Of a stretch of DNA of 49,502 nt, positions 24,393-32,125 are shown one piece after another. Within the stretch, counting starts at the first letter, position 1. Every line of letters begins with the position of its first letter. Source of the stretch: Bacteroidetes bacterium ADurb.Bin139 (lineage in GTDB: Bacteria; Bacteroidota; Bacteroidia; Bacteroidales; UBA932); assembly GCA_002070565.1 (NCBI GenBank), contig MWDM01000009.1, positions 1 to 49,502 of the forward strand, given 5' to 3'. Position numbers and translations under genes: made by a program. The notes beneath the pieces are model-generated. The model was not told the DNA's origin, searched no databases, and saw only the letters and a program-made list of their open reading frames with translations.

Positions 24393-24755
24393 ATGGCTTT
24401 ATCAAAACAAGCAAGAAAACAAAGGATTAAATACCGCATTCGCAAGCGGATTTCCGGAACTCCAGAACGCCCCAGAATGGCCGTTTACAGGAGCAATAAA
24501 CAAATTTATGTTCAGTTGATAGACGACATAAAAGGGATAACCCTGCTACAGGCTTCGTCAAAAGATGCCTCCCTGGCAGAAGAGATCAAAGGGAAAAAAC
24601 CCGTACAGGTTGCTGCCCTGGTAGGTAAACTGGCAGCAAAGCGTGCCATTGAAAAGGGCATAACCACAATCTCTTTTGACCGTGGCGGGTATCTCTATCA
24701 CGGACGAGTAAAAAGTTTAGCAGATGCCGCCAGAGAAGGCGGTCTAACATTCTAA
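24393..24755 (+). CDS. rplR: 50S ribosomal protein L18
   Basis: A 120-residue 5S rRNA-binding protein. It starts [20 protein letters not shown], then [20 protein letters not shown], and ends in the family segment [21 protein letters not shown] perfect Shine-Dalgarno sequence AGGAGGTGA (24380-24388) lies upstream, with 7 bases from AGGAGG to the ATG, which is unusual for this phylum. Confidence 0.97.
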   Translation: MALSKQARKQRIKYRIRKRISGTPERPRMAVYRSNKQIYVQLIDDIKGITLLQASSKDASLAEEIKGKKPVQVAALVGKLAAKRAIEKGITTISFDRGGYLYHGRVKSLADAAREGGLTF

Positions 24756-24762
24756 TACGGAT

Positions 24763-25281
24763 ATGGCAAATAGTAGAGCAAAAAAAGTAAAAGCCACGGA
24801 TCTTGAATTAAAAGACCGTCTTGTGGCCATTCAGCGTGTTACCAAAGTTACCAAAGGGGGCCGAAATTTCAGTTTTGCCGCCATTGTGGTAGTAGGTGAT
24901 GAAAAAGGGGTTGTCGGATACGGCCTGGGTAAAGCCGGAGAAGTAACCTCGGCCATAGCCAAGGGTATTGAGGATGCAAAAAAGAACCTGTACCGCATCC
25001 CGCTGAACAAGGAAACCATTCCGCACGAAATGGAAGCAAAGTTTGGTGGTGCCCGCGTATTCATGAAACCCGCTGCTCCCGGATCGGGGGTTATAGCCGG
25101 TGGGGCCATGCGGGCCGTATTTGAATCTGTAGGAGTGCACGATGTCCTGGCCAAATCTAAAGGATCTTCCAACCCCCACAATCTCGTAAAAGCCACGGTA
25201 CATGCTTTGATGGAAATGCGTGATGCTTACCAGGTGGCCGGTGTAAGGGGTGTGAAAATGGAAAAAGTTTTTAACGGATAA
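24763..25281 (+). CDS. rpsE: 30S ribosomal protein S5
   Basis: A 172-residue protein important for decoding accuracy and mRNA unwinding. The N-terminal dsRNA-binding-like fold reads [20 protein letters not shown], followed by [20 protein letters not shown] and the C-terminal [20 protein letters not shown]. It starts 7 bases after rplR without a Shine-Dalgarno motif, in contrast to the genes on either side. Confidence 0.97.
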   Translation: MANSRAKKVKATDLELKDRLVAIQRVTKVTKGGRNFSFAAIVVVGDEKGVVGYGLGKAGEVTSAIAKGIEDAKKNLYRIPLNKETIPHEMEAKFGGARVFMKPAAPGSGVIAGGAMRAVFESVGVHDVLAKSKGSSNPHNLVKATVHALMEMRDAYQVAGVRGVKMEKVFNG

Positions 25282-25293
25282 GGAGGAAAGGTC

Positions 25294-25476
25294 ATGGAAG
25301 TATGGAAAATCACCCAGATTAAAAGCAGCAATTCTGCCACTAAAAGACAGCTTGCCACGCTGGCCGCTTTGGGAATCCGCAGGATGAGCCATAGTGTGGA
25401 AAAGGAAGCTACTCCTGTCATCAGGGGAATGGTTGAAAAAGTGCGTCATTTGGTGTCAGTTGAAGAAGTAAAGTAA
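25294..25476 (+). CDS. rpmD: 50S ribosomal protein L30
   Basis: A 60-residue small protein starting MEVWKITQIKSSNSATKRQL and holding the family segment LAALGIRRMSHSVEKEATPV. The length is normal. An AAGGAGG Shine-Dalgarno site (25280-25286) overlaps the rpsE stop and lies 7 bases before the ATG. Confidence 0.95.
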   Translation: MEVWKITQIKSSNSATKRQLATLAALGIRRMSHSVEKEATPVIRGMVEKVRHLVSVEEVK

Positions 25477-25489
25477 AGGAGGAAACATA

Positions 25490-25939
25490 ATGAACTTATC
25501 GAATTTAAAACCCGCCAAGGGATCAGTTTCCAGGAAAAAACGCATCGGACGAGGCGAAGGTTCTGGCAGGGGCGGCACATCTACACGCGGACACAAAGGT
25601 GCACAGTCACGTTCCGGCTATTCCCGCAAACGCGGATTTGAAGGCGGTCAGATGCCCTTGCAACGCCGACTCCCCAAGTTCGGTTTCAAAAACAGGAACA
25701 GGGTAGCATACAAAGCCATTAACCTTTCCACTTTACAGGCACTTCACGAAAAAACGGGGATCATTGATGTCGATGTCAACGTATTGCGTGACGCCGGCCT
25801 GATATCCGGCAATGACTTGGTTAAGATCCTTGGAAAAGGTGAACTGAATGTCAAGCTGAACGTTACTGCTCACGGTTTTTCCCAAAAGGCGAAAGAAGCT
25901 ATAGAGGCAAAGGAAGGGAAGATTGCCATCATTGAATAA
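25490..25939 (+). CDS. rplO: 50S ribosomal protein L15
   Basis: A 149-residue late-assembly protein. The glycine/arginine-rich start is visible: LKPAKGSVSRKKRIGRGEGS followed by TSTRGHKGAQSRSG, then the core GFEGGQMPLQRRLPKFGFKN, and the C-terminal helix SQKAKEAIEAKEGKI. It has an AAAGGAGG Shine-Dalgarno site (25475-25482) with AGGAGG 7 bases from the ATG. Confidence 0.97.
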   Translation: MNLSNLKPAKGSVSRKKRIGRGEGSGRGGTSTRGHKGAQSRSGYSRKRGFEGGQMPLQRRLPKFGFKNRNRVAYKAINLSTLQALHEKTGIIDVDVNVLRDAGLISGNDLVKILGKGELNVKLNVTAHGFSQKAKEAIEAKEGKIAIIE

Positions 25940-25958
25940 CCCAGAATATGCCTGACCA

Positions 25959-27278
25959 ATGAAAAAACTGATAGAAACCATTAAGAATATTTTTAAGATT
26001 GAAGAACTGCGTAAGCGCATTGTATATACTTTATCGCTTCTTCTGATCTACAGGCTGGGTAGCTTTGTTGTCCTTCCCGGAATAGACCCCATGCAGCTGA
26101 GCAATCTGCAGGCACAGGCTTCCGGTGGTCTTGTTGGTTTGCTGAATATGTTTTCCGGCGGAGCATTCGGGAATGCCTCCATTTTCGCATTGGGTGTAAT
26201 GCCCTATATCTCTGCTTCAATCGTAATCCAGCTTTTAGGGATAATGATCCCCTATTTTCAAAGGATGCAGCGGGAAGGGGAAAGTGGTCACAGGAAACTG
26301 AACCAGTGGACGCGTTATCTTACCATTGTCATACTGGCCCTGCAGGGTCCTGTCTATCTAACCAACCTGCGCACACAACTTCCGCCTTCTGCTTTTTTGA
26401 TTGAAGGCTTTTCGTTCAACATCTTTTCCACCATAGTGCTCATTGGAGGCACCATGTTCATTATGTGGCTTGGAGAAAGGATTACAGACCGGGGATTGGG
26501 GAACGGAATTTCCATGATCATCATGGTCGGGATTGTTGCACGTATGCCTTTTGCCTTTGTGGCCGAGGCAGGTGACCGCCTCTCCCAGTCATCGGGCGGT
26601 ATGCTGATGCTTGTGGTTGAATTGGTTATTCTATTTTTTATCTTTGTGGCATCCATCGCTTTGGTTCAGGGAGTACGCAAGATCCCCGTACAGTATGCAA
26701 AGCGTATTGTGGGTAACAAGCAATACGGCGGTGTGAGGCAATATATACCCCTGAAGATAAACGCAGCAGGTGTCATGCCTATCATTTTTGCACAGGCCCT
26801 GATGCTTTTCCCGATGATTTTTGCCAGCTTTGATGCCACTCGTGGTTTTGCTGCAGTTATGAGCAACATGCAGGGTTTTTGGTATAACTTTGTGTTCTTT
26901 CTGATGGTGGTTGCCTTTACGTATTTTTATACGGCAGTTACGGTTAATCCCACCAACATGGCAGATGACATTAAAAAGAACGGCGGTTTTATCCCTGGAA
27001 TCAAACCCGGCAAAAAGACGGCCGAATACATTGACAGTGTGATGTCCCGCATTACCCTTCCGGGTTCCATATTCCTGGGATTAGTTGCCATTTTGCCCGT
27101 ATTTGCCCAAATGCTGGGGATTAATGCTCAATTTGCACAGTTTTACGGAGGAACTTCGCTGCTGATCCTTGTTGGAGTTATCCTGGATACCCTACAGCAG
27201 ATAGAAAGTCATCTTATGATGCGTCATTACGACGGTCTTATGAAAAGTGGAAGGCTCAAAGGCCGTTCCAATTTGTAA
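25959..27278 (+). CDS. secY: Protein translocase channel subunit SecY
   Basis: A 439-residue inner-membrane protein that forms the Sec channel for export of unfolded proteins. It begins MKKLIETIKNIFKIEELRKR and has ten hydrophobic helices. The plug region follows GLLNMFSGGAFGNASIFALG, and the family strings MPYISASIVIQLL, QREGESGHRKLNQWTRYLT and NPTNMADDIKKNGGFIPGI are intact. It is in its normal place after rplO. Confidence 0.98.
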   Translation: MKKLIETIKNIFKIEELRKRIVYTLSLLLIYRLGSFVVLPGIDPMQLSNLQAQASGGLVGLLNMFSGGAFGNASIFALGVMPYISASIVIQLLGIMIPYFQRMQREGESGHRKLNQWTRYLTIVILALQGPVYLTNLRTQLPPSAFLIEGFSFNIFSTIVLIGGTMFIMWLGERITDRGLGNGISMIIMVGIVARMPFAFVAEAGDRLSQSSGGMLMLVVELVILFFIFVASIALVQGVRKIPVQYAKRIVGNKQYGGVRQYIPLKINAAGVMPIIFAQALMLFPMIFASFDATRGFAAVMSNMQGFWYNFVFFLMVVAFTYFYTAVTVNPTNMADDIKKNGGFIPGIKPGKKTAEYIDSVMSRITLPGSIFLGLVAILPVFAQMLGINAQFAQFYGGTSLLILVGVILDTLQQIESHLMMRHYDGLMKSGRLKGRSNL

Positions 27279-27307
27279 AACTGGGATATATAATTGTTCT
27301 TTGTTTA

Positions 27308-28084
27308 ATGAATATTACGAAAACCGAAGAAGAGATAGCGCTTTTGCGCGAAAACGGGATGCTGGTCTCCAGAACCCTGGCTGAAGTAGGCAGGCATATT
27401 GCCCCGGGAGTTGCTACAAAACAGCTCGACGCAATAGCCGAGGCTTTTATTCGTGACCACGGAGCGGTTCCCGCTTTTCTCGGATACAACGGTTTTCCCT
27501 ATTCCCTCTGCATCTCTGTGAATTCAGTAGTGGTCCACGGGTTTCCCGGCGATTACCGGCTGGAGGAAGGAGACATCGTGTCTGTAGATTGCGGAACAAA
27601 GTATAAGGGTTATTTTGGGGACTCGGCCTACACCTTTGGCGTGGGGAAAGTTTCCCAGGCGGCTGAACTCCTTATGCATACAACCCGTAAATCACTCTTC
27701 AGGGGAATCGAGAAAGCCATAGCCGGTAACCGCATTGGCGATATCGGCGAAGCTGTCCAGAGCTATGTTGAAAAACAGGGTTTTTCCGTAGTAAGAGAAA
27801 TGGTAGGCCATGGTATTGGTACCCACCTTCACGAAAAGCCGGATGTGCCCAATTATGGCCGCTCAGGCCAGGGAAAGCATCTGGAAGAAGGGATGGTGTT
27901 ATGTATCGAGCCAATGATCAACCAAGGAGGAAGGGGCGTTTACGTAGAACGCGACGGATGGACACTCAGGACAGCAGATAACAGGAATTCTGCCCATTAC
28001 GAACTAACGGTTGTTGTTCGCAAGGGAAAAGCTGAACTCCTGTCTACTTTCGCCTTCATTGAAGGTGAGGATATGAAGTTATAA
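27308..28084 (+). CDS. map: Methionine aminopeptidase, type I
   Basis: A 258-residue cytoplasmic enzyme that removes the N-terminal methionine from nascent proteins. The metal-binding set is intact: VDCGTKYKGYFGDSAYTF (two Asp), GHGIGTHLHEKP (His), CIEPMINQGG (Glu) and the C-terminal AHYELTVVV (Glu). No N-terminal SH3 or zinc-finger extension is present. The secY-map-infA order is typical. It starts 29 bases after secY. Confidence 0.97.
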   Translation: MNITKTEEEIALLRENGMLVSRTLAEVGRHIAPGVATKQLDAIAEAFIRDHGAVPAFLGYNGFPYSLCISVNSVVVHGFPGDYRLEEGDIVSVDCGTKYKGYFGDSAYTFGVGKVSQAAELLMHTTRKSLFRGIEKAIAGNRIGDIGEAVQSYVEKQGFSVVREMVGHGIGTHLHEKPDVPNYGRSGQGKHLEEGMVLCIEPMINQGGRGVYVERDGWTLRTADNRNSAHYELTVVVRKGKAELLSTFAFIEGEDMKL

Positions 28085-28106
28085 AGTGATTAAGGATTAA
28101 CAAACA

Positions 28107-28325
28107 ATGCCCAAACAGTCTGCTATTGAAAAAGAAGGTGTAATTATAGAAGCATTATCCAATGCCATGTTCCGTGTGGAACTTGACAATGGACATGTGA
28201 TAATTGCACATATTTCAGGAAAGATGAGAATGCACTATATCCGCATTTTGCCCGGGGACAGGGTTAGGGTGGAGATGTCTCCTTATGATCTTACTAAAGG
28301 CCGCATAACCTTTAGATACAAGTAA
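28107..28325 (+). CDS. infA: Translation initiation factor IF-1
   Basis: A 72-residue S1-fold protein that binds the ribosomal A site during initiation. It reads [20 protein letters not shown], then [20 protein letters not shown], ending [13 protein letters not shown], all standard. It lies 22 bases after map and 22 before rpmJ. Confidence 0.98.
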   Translation: MPKQSAIEKEGVIIEALSNAMFRVELDNGHVIIAHISGKMRMHYIRILPGDRVRVEMSPYDLTKGRITFRYK

Positions 28326-28347
28326 TAATATTTTAAAGGTCACTACA

Positions 28348-28464
28348 ATGAAAGTGAAAGCATCCATTAAAAAGCGCAGTGCAGATTGCAAAATCGTAAG
28401 ACGCAAAGGCCGTCTGTACGTGATCTGCAAAAAGAATCCCAAATTCAAAATGCGCCAGGGATAA
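28348..28464 (+). CDS. rpmJ: 50S ribosomal protein L36
   Basis: A 38-residue protein, read directly as [20 protein letters not shown] and ending NPKFKMRQG. In zinc-binding L36 the ligands are CxxC, C and H. Here only Cys14 and Cys27 remain: the first cysteine is replaced (RSADC) and the histidine is replaced by Phe (NPKFK). It is therefore probably a zinc-free form. It lies between infA and rpsM as usual. Confidence 0.95.
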   Translation: MKVKASIKKRSADCKIVRRKGRLYVICKKNPKFKMRQG

Positions 28465-28493
28465 ACCAGTAAATTAATAAAGGATTAGAAATT

Positions 28494-28871
28494 ATGGCAC
28501 GTATAGCCGGTGTTGACTTACCCAATAACAAACGCGGAGAAATAGGCCTGACCTATATCTTCGGAATCGGTCGCAGTTCTGCCCGGACGATCCTGGACAA
28601 GGCAGGAATCGACTATGACACCAAAGTGAAGGATTGGAATGACGATCAGATCGCAGCCATCCGTTCGCTGATCACGGAGGAGTACAAAATTGAAGGAGAA
28701 TTACGCTCATCCGTACAAATGAACATAAAACGACTGATGGATATTGGTTGCTACAGGGGCATCCGTCATCGTCTTGGATTGCCTGTACGCGGACAAACCA
28801 CAAAAAACAATGCACGTACCCGTAAAGGCCGCAAGAAAACAGTAGCCAACAAGAAGAAAGCAACCAAATAA
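28494..28871 (+). CDS. rpsM: 30S ribosomal protein S13
   Basis: A 125-residue protein of the small-subunit head that contacts the P-site tRNA. It begins [20 protein letters not shown] and has [15 protein letters not shown] and the tail signature [20 protein letters not shown], ending in a lysine-rich stretch. Normal order rpsM-rpsK-rpsD-rpoA-rplQ follows. Confidence 0.97.
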   Translation: MARIAGVDLPNNKRGEIGLTYIFGIGRSSARTILDKAGIDYDTKVKDWNDDQIAAIRSLITEEYKIEGELRSSVQMNIKRLMDIGCYRGIRHRLGLPVRGQTTKNNARTRKGRKKTVANKKKATK

Positions 28872-28882
28872 CAACTCAGATT

Positions 28883-29275
28883 ATGGCAAAAAAATCTAAT
28901 ACTACCAACAAGAAGAAAGTGGTGAAAGTGGATGCTTACGGGCAAGCCCACATATCTTCTACATTCAACAACGTGATCGTTACCCTGGCCAACAGCGAGG
29001 GACAGGTGATTAGCTGGTCTTCGGCCGGGAAGATGGGATTCCGGGGTTCCAAAAAGAACACACCCTATGCCGCCCAGACGGCAGCCGCAGAATGCGCCAA
29101 AGTCGCCTATGATCTGGGATTGCGCAAAGTCAAGGCCTATGTCAAAGGGCCCGGATCGGGACGCGAATCTGCCATCCGCACAATACACGGAGCTGGTATA
29201 GAAGTTACTGAAATTGTTGATGTGACCCCGCTTCCCCATAACGGGTGCCGTCCCAAAGGACGCCGCAGGGTATAA
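28883..29275 (+). CDS. rpsK: 30S ribosomal protein S11
   Basis: A 130-residue platform protein. A basic N-terminal tail ([19 protein letters not shown]) leads to [19 protein letters not shown], then the core [20 protein letters not shown] and the C-terminal [18 protein letters not shown], which is standard. Confidence 0.97.
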   Translation: MAKKSNTTNKKKVVKVDAYGQAHISSTFNNVIVTLANSEGQVISWSSAGKMGFRGSKKNTPYAAQTAAAECAKVAYDLGLRKVKAYVKGPGSGRESAIRTIHGAGIEVTEIVDVTPLPHNGCRPKGRRRV

Positions 29276-29301
29276 TTGTTGATCAAATAAATTGAAATAA
29301 G

Positions 29302-29907
29302 ATGGCAAGATATACAGGTCCAAAGACCAAGATCGCACGTAAATTTGGAGAACCGATTTATGGCCCCGATAAAAATTACGAACGGAAGAACCATCCTCCC
29401 GGACAGCACGGGATGACCAAAAAGCGTAAGAAAACATCTGAGTACGGTACGCAGCTTAAGGAAAAACAAAAAGTGAAATACACTTACGGAATTTTGGAAC
29501 GCCAGTTTCACAATTTATTCAAGAGGGCATCTTCCATGAAAGGACGTAAGGGCGAAAACCTTTTGCTTTTACTGGAAAGCAGGCTTGACAATATCGTTTT
29601 CCGCATGGGTATTGCGCCTACCAGAGCTGCTGCCCGTCAGCTGGTTACACACCGTCATATTACCATTGACGGGAATGTGTGCAGCATACCTTCTGCCCTG
29701 GTTCGCCCCGGATCCGTTGTAGCCGTTCGGGAGCGCTCCAAGAACCTTGAAGTTATACAGGACAACATTTCACGTTCGGTAAGCAAATATTCCTGGATAG
29801 AATGGGATGCAGCATCGGTCACAGGTAAGTTTCTCAACTATCCAGACAGGACAGAAATTCCTGAACCCATTAATGAACAGTTAATTGTGGAGTTGTACTC
29901 CAAGTAA
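29302..29907 (+). CDS. rpsD: 30S ribosomal protein S4
   Basis: A 201-residue 16S rRNA assembly initiator. It starts [20 protein letters not shown], has the [19 protein letters not shown] segment, and the S4 RNA-binding domain [20 protein letters not shown] with [15 protein letters not shown]. No zinc cysteines are present at the N-terminus, so it is the C-minus form. Confidence 0.97.
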   Translation: MARYTGPKTKIARKFGEPIYGPDKNYERKNHPPGQHGMTKKRKKTSEYGTQLKEKQKVKYTYGILERQFHNLFKRASSMKGRKGENLLLLLESRLDNIVFRMGIAPTRAAARQLVTHRHITIDGNVCSIPSALVRPGSVVAVRERSKNLEVIQDNISRSVSKYSWIEWDAASVTGKFLNYPDRTEIPEPINEQLIVELYSK

Positions 29908-29924
29908 AATTTTAAATTTTTACC

Positions 29925-30947
29925 ATGGCCATTTTAGCATTTCAAAAACCCGATAAAGTCATCATGCTCGAGGCAACCGACACCTTCGGGCGTTTTGAGT
30001 TCCGTCCCCTGGAACCCGGATACGCTACGACTATCGGCAATGCGCTCCGCAGGATCTTATTGTCTTCTTTGGAAGGATACGCACTGACTTACGTCAAGAT
30101 AGACAGAGTCGAACACGAATTTGCAACCATTCCCGGCGTGATGGAGAATGTGGTGGACATTATTCTTAACCTGAAACAGGTGCGCTTCAAAAGAATGATC
30201 GAAGACATAGACGAAGAGACAGTCAGGGTTACTGTTAAAGGCAAAGAAACTTTTGTCGCTGCTGATATATCCAGGCAATTGTCCTCTTTTCAGGTGCTCA
30301 ACCCGGACTTGGTTATATGCAACATGGACCCTTCTGTTACCTTGTCCATGGAGCTCCACATTGGAAAAGGACGCGGTTATGTACCGGCAGAAGAGAACCG
30401 GATAGAAAACGCCCCATTTGGATTAATAGCCATGGATTCAATTTACACTCCCATAAAGAATGTCAATTTTTCCATGGAATACTGGAGGGTAGAACAGAAG
30501 ACCGACTACGAAAAGCTCATTCTTGAAGTGACAACAGACGGATCAATTCATCCTAAAAATGCATTGAAAGAAGCCGCCAAAATACTGATTCATCATTTCA
30601 TGCTTTTTTCCGATGAACGTATCAGCCTGGAGCTGCCTCAGGAAGATGTAAGCTCCGAACTGGATGAGGAATCTTTGCGCATGCGTCAGCTGCTTCTGAC
30701 CAAGCTCTCGGATATGGAGATTTCCGTTAGGGCATTGAACTGCCTGAAGGCAGCAGAAATTGAAACTTTTGCTGATCTGGTTTCAATACCCCGGCACGAG
30801 TTAATGAAATTCCGCAATTTCGGGAAGAAATCACTGACCGAGATAGATATGCTTATGGAACGTTTGGATCTGTCTTTTGGCATTGACGTTACCAAGTATA
30901 ACATTGAAAAGAAAGTAAGGAAACATGAGACACAGAAAGAAAGTTAA
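29925..30947 (+). CDS. rpoA: RNA polymerase alpha subunit
   Basis: A 340-residue subunit that nucleates polymerase assembly and contacts promoters and activators. The N-terminal domain holds the conserved [20 protein letters not shown] and [20 protein letters not shown] strings. A linker of about 20 residues leads to the C-terminal domain [20 protein letters not shown], then [19 protein letters not shown]. The last 23 bases overlap the rplQ start, so the final residues ([11 protein letters not shown]) are encoded in the overlap. Confidence 0.98.
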   Translation: MAILAFQKPDKVIMLEATDTFGRFEFRPLEPGYATTIGNALRRILLSSLEGYALTYVKIDRVEHEFATIPGVMENVVDIILNLKQVRFKRMIEDIDEETVRVTVKGKETFVAADISRQLSSFQVLNPDLVICNMDPSVTLSMELHIGKGRGYVPAEENRIENAPFGLIAMDSIYTPIKNVNFSMEYWRVEQKTDYEKLILEVTTDGSIHPKNALKEAAKILIHHFMLFSDERISLELPQEDVSSELDEESLRMRQLLLTKLSDMEISVRALNCLKAAEIETFADLVSIPRHELMKFRNFGKKSLTEIDMLMERLDLSFGIDVTKYNIEKKVRKHETQKES

Positions 30948-31551
30948 TCACCTGGGACGCAAATCAGGACACCGGAAGGCCATGCTGGCCAATATGGCAT
31001 CGTCCCTAATAATTCATAAAAGGATAGAAACAACGGTAGCCAAAGCCAAAGCATTAAGGGTTTACGTAGAGCCGCTGATAACCAAATCAAAGCTCGACAC
31101 GACCCACTCGCGCCGTACGGTTTTTGCCTATCTTAAAGACAAAGATGCCGTCAGCGAACTGTTTCGTGTTGTAGGGCCTAAGATTGCAGACCGTCCCGGA
31201 GGTTATACCCGCGTATTGAAAACAGGTTTCCGCGCAGGGGATGCTGCCGACATGGCCATGATAGAACTGGTAGACTTCAACGAGCTGGCACTGGCCGGAA
31301 CAACCAAAAAGGAAGAAAAGAAAACCACCCGCCGCGGCCGTTCCAGAGGTTCCAAAGAAAAAGTGGAATCAGCGGATAAGGTAATTACAACGCAAGAACA
31401 GACAGCAGCCGATACATCTGAATCAAGGCCGAAATCCAAAACAGCAAAAGCAAAGACAAAGCCTGCCGCAGAAGTTGCTGAAGCTGCCGCAGAACCTATT
31501 GAAGCTGCCGCAGAAGTTGCTAAGAAAGAGACTGCAGAACCAGAGAAGTGA
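30925..31551 (+). CDS. rplQ: 50S ribosomal protein L17 with a long Ala/Glu/Lys-rich tail
   Basis: A 208-residue protein, longer than the usual 115-130. The L17 core is residues 1-120: [20 protein letters not shown], then [20 protein letters not shown] and [15 protein letters not shown]. From about residue 127 it continues into a low-complexity tail, first basic ([18 protein letters not shown]) and then repetitive Ala/Glu ([20 protein letters not shown]). C-terminal extensions of L17 are known in Bacteroidota. The TGA stop at 31549-31551 is followed in frame by 12 more codons of the same composition (EAQDPAQAPAAE) and then TAA at 31588-31590. It overlaps rpoA by 23 bases. Confidence 0.95.
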   Translation: MRHRKKVNHLGRKSGHRKAMLANMASSLIIHKRIETTVAKAKALRVYVEPLITKSKLDTTHSRRTVFAYLKDKDAVSELFRVVGPKIADRPGGYTRVLKTGFRAGDAADMAMIELVDFNELALAGTTKKEEKKTTRRGRSRGSKEKVESADKVITTQEQTAADTSESRPKSKTAKAKTKPAAEVAEAAAEPIEAAAEVAKKETAEPEK

Positions 31552-31603
31552 GAGGCTCAGGACCCAGCACAGGCCCCAGCTGCTGAGTAACCACTCAGAT
31601 TGA

Positions 31604-31646
31604 AAAAAGAGACTGATCAACACAAATAGTTGGTCAGTCTCTTTTT
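31604..31646 (+). terminator. Terminator of the ribosomal operon
   Basis: A hairpin with 17-base arms (AAAAAGAGACTGATCAA at 31604-31620 and TTGGTCAGTCTCTTTTT at 31630-31646) pairs except for one T-G wobble, with a 9-base loop. The right arm ends in five T. It lies just past rplQ and is the only strong hairpin near the operon end. Confidence 0.85.
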
Positions 31647-31802
31647 GCAGGGACGAGGTGGAAAGTCGTTAAAAATGCATGCAAGCTTCTAGTGCGCACA
31701 TATACAGCGTGTTATGAGTTTATGTAACATAATTGTTACTTACTACCTCCCCGTCCGACAGCAACTAAAAAATGTATGGTGCTGCTTCGCAGCGTAAAAT
31801 AA

Positions 31803-31822
31803 GCGCCAAACATGTTTGGCGC
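31803..31822. repeat. 20-bp perfect palindrome in a nested hairpin
   Basis: GCGCCAAACATGTTTGGCGC is its own reverse complement. Just before it, GCTGC TTC GCAGC (31781-31793) forms a second small hairpin. Outer arms GGTG (31778-31781) and CACC (31822-31825) can close over both. The full unit spans 31778-31825. It resembles the twin-hairpin build of REP-like or MITE-like intergenic repeats, but no second copy lies in this window. Confidence 0.75.
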
Positions 31823-32044
31823 ACCACATTGAAAGACCACCGGGCAGCCAGCGGGTGAGAGCAGGGCGAGCGCTGGGCAGGCACCGGGCGGTTGTTTGAG
31901 CAGGAACGCACAAAAAGCAGCGAAAGCCTCGGCAAAAGGAAAAAGCTTCCTGACCTGGTAGAGGCAGTGACCGCAGCAGGCGACAAAAGTGCGGAAAGCC
32001 CAGGTTTAAATGAAAAATGATCCGTTTTAGCAGAGAAGCGAAGG

Positions 32045-32083
32045 CCAGCAGGAGCGACCAGCAGGAGCAGCCGGCAGGAGCAT
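32045..32083. repeat. Three tandem copies of a 13-bp unit
   Basis: CCAGCAGGAGCGA, CCAGCAGGAGCAG and CCGGCAGGAGCAT lie end to end at 32045, 32058 and 32071. The first ten bases are shared apart from one A-to-G change. They end 30 bases before the -7 box of tgt. Confidence 0.8.
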
Positions 32084-32113
32084 CGTGGGGATAGGAAGAA
32101 AAGGTAAAAGGTT

Positions 32114-32121
32114 TATATTTG
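32114..32121 (+). promoter_or_regulatory. -7 promoter box of tgt, next to the start codon
   Basis: TATATTTG matches TAnnTTTG in full and ends 4 bases before the tgt ATG at 32126. The transcript would begin at or within a few bases of the start codon, so the mRNA is probably leaderless. No clear TTTG lies about 19 bases upstream. Confidence 0.6.
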
Positions 32122-32125
32122 TGGG

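Larger units (their letters stand above)
31647..32113. other. Non-coding stretch between the ribosomal operon and tgt
   Basis: About 470 bases with no convincing gene in any frame. It holds a 20-bp perfect palindrome inside a nested hairpin (31778-31825) and a 13-bp triplicate tandem repeat (32045-32083). From 31830 to 32090 it becomes G-rich and purine-rich on the plus strand, with many short GCAG and GGAG runs. I compared it by eye with the core motifs of RNase P RNA, tmRNA, SRP RNA and rRNA and found no match. It may hold an unrecognised RNA, a remnant of a mobile repeat, or debris. Confidence 0.5.

Noticed and set aside
30925..30947. The rpoA-rplQ overlap as a frameshift or misassembly
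   Set aside because: Both proteins are complete at their normal ends, and a short overlap of this kind is plausible in compact ribosomal operons.
31765..31986. A 73-codon open frame on the minus strand in the non-coding gap
   Set aside because: The predicted protein has no family resemblance and no ribosome or promoter signal, and it runs through the palindrome and low-complexity DNA.
31640..32100. Possible RNase P RNA, tmRNA or SRP RNA in the gap after the ribosomal operon
   Set aside because: Short matches such as GGAAAGTC and AGGTCAGGAAG were seen, but the conserved core motifs of these RNAs and their long-range pairing were not found on either strand.
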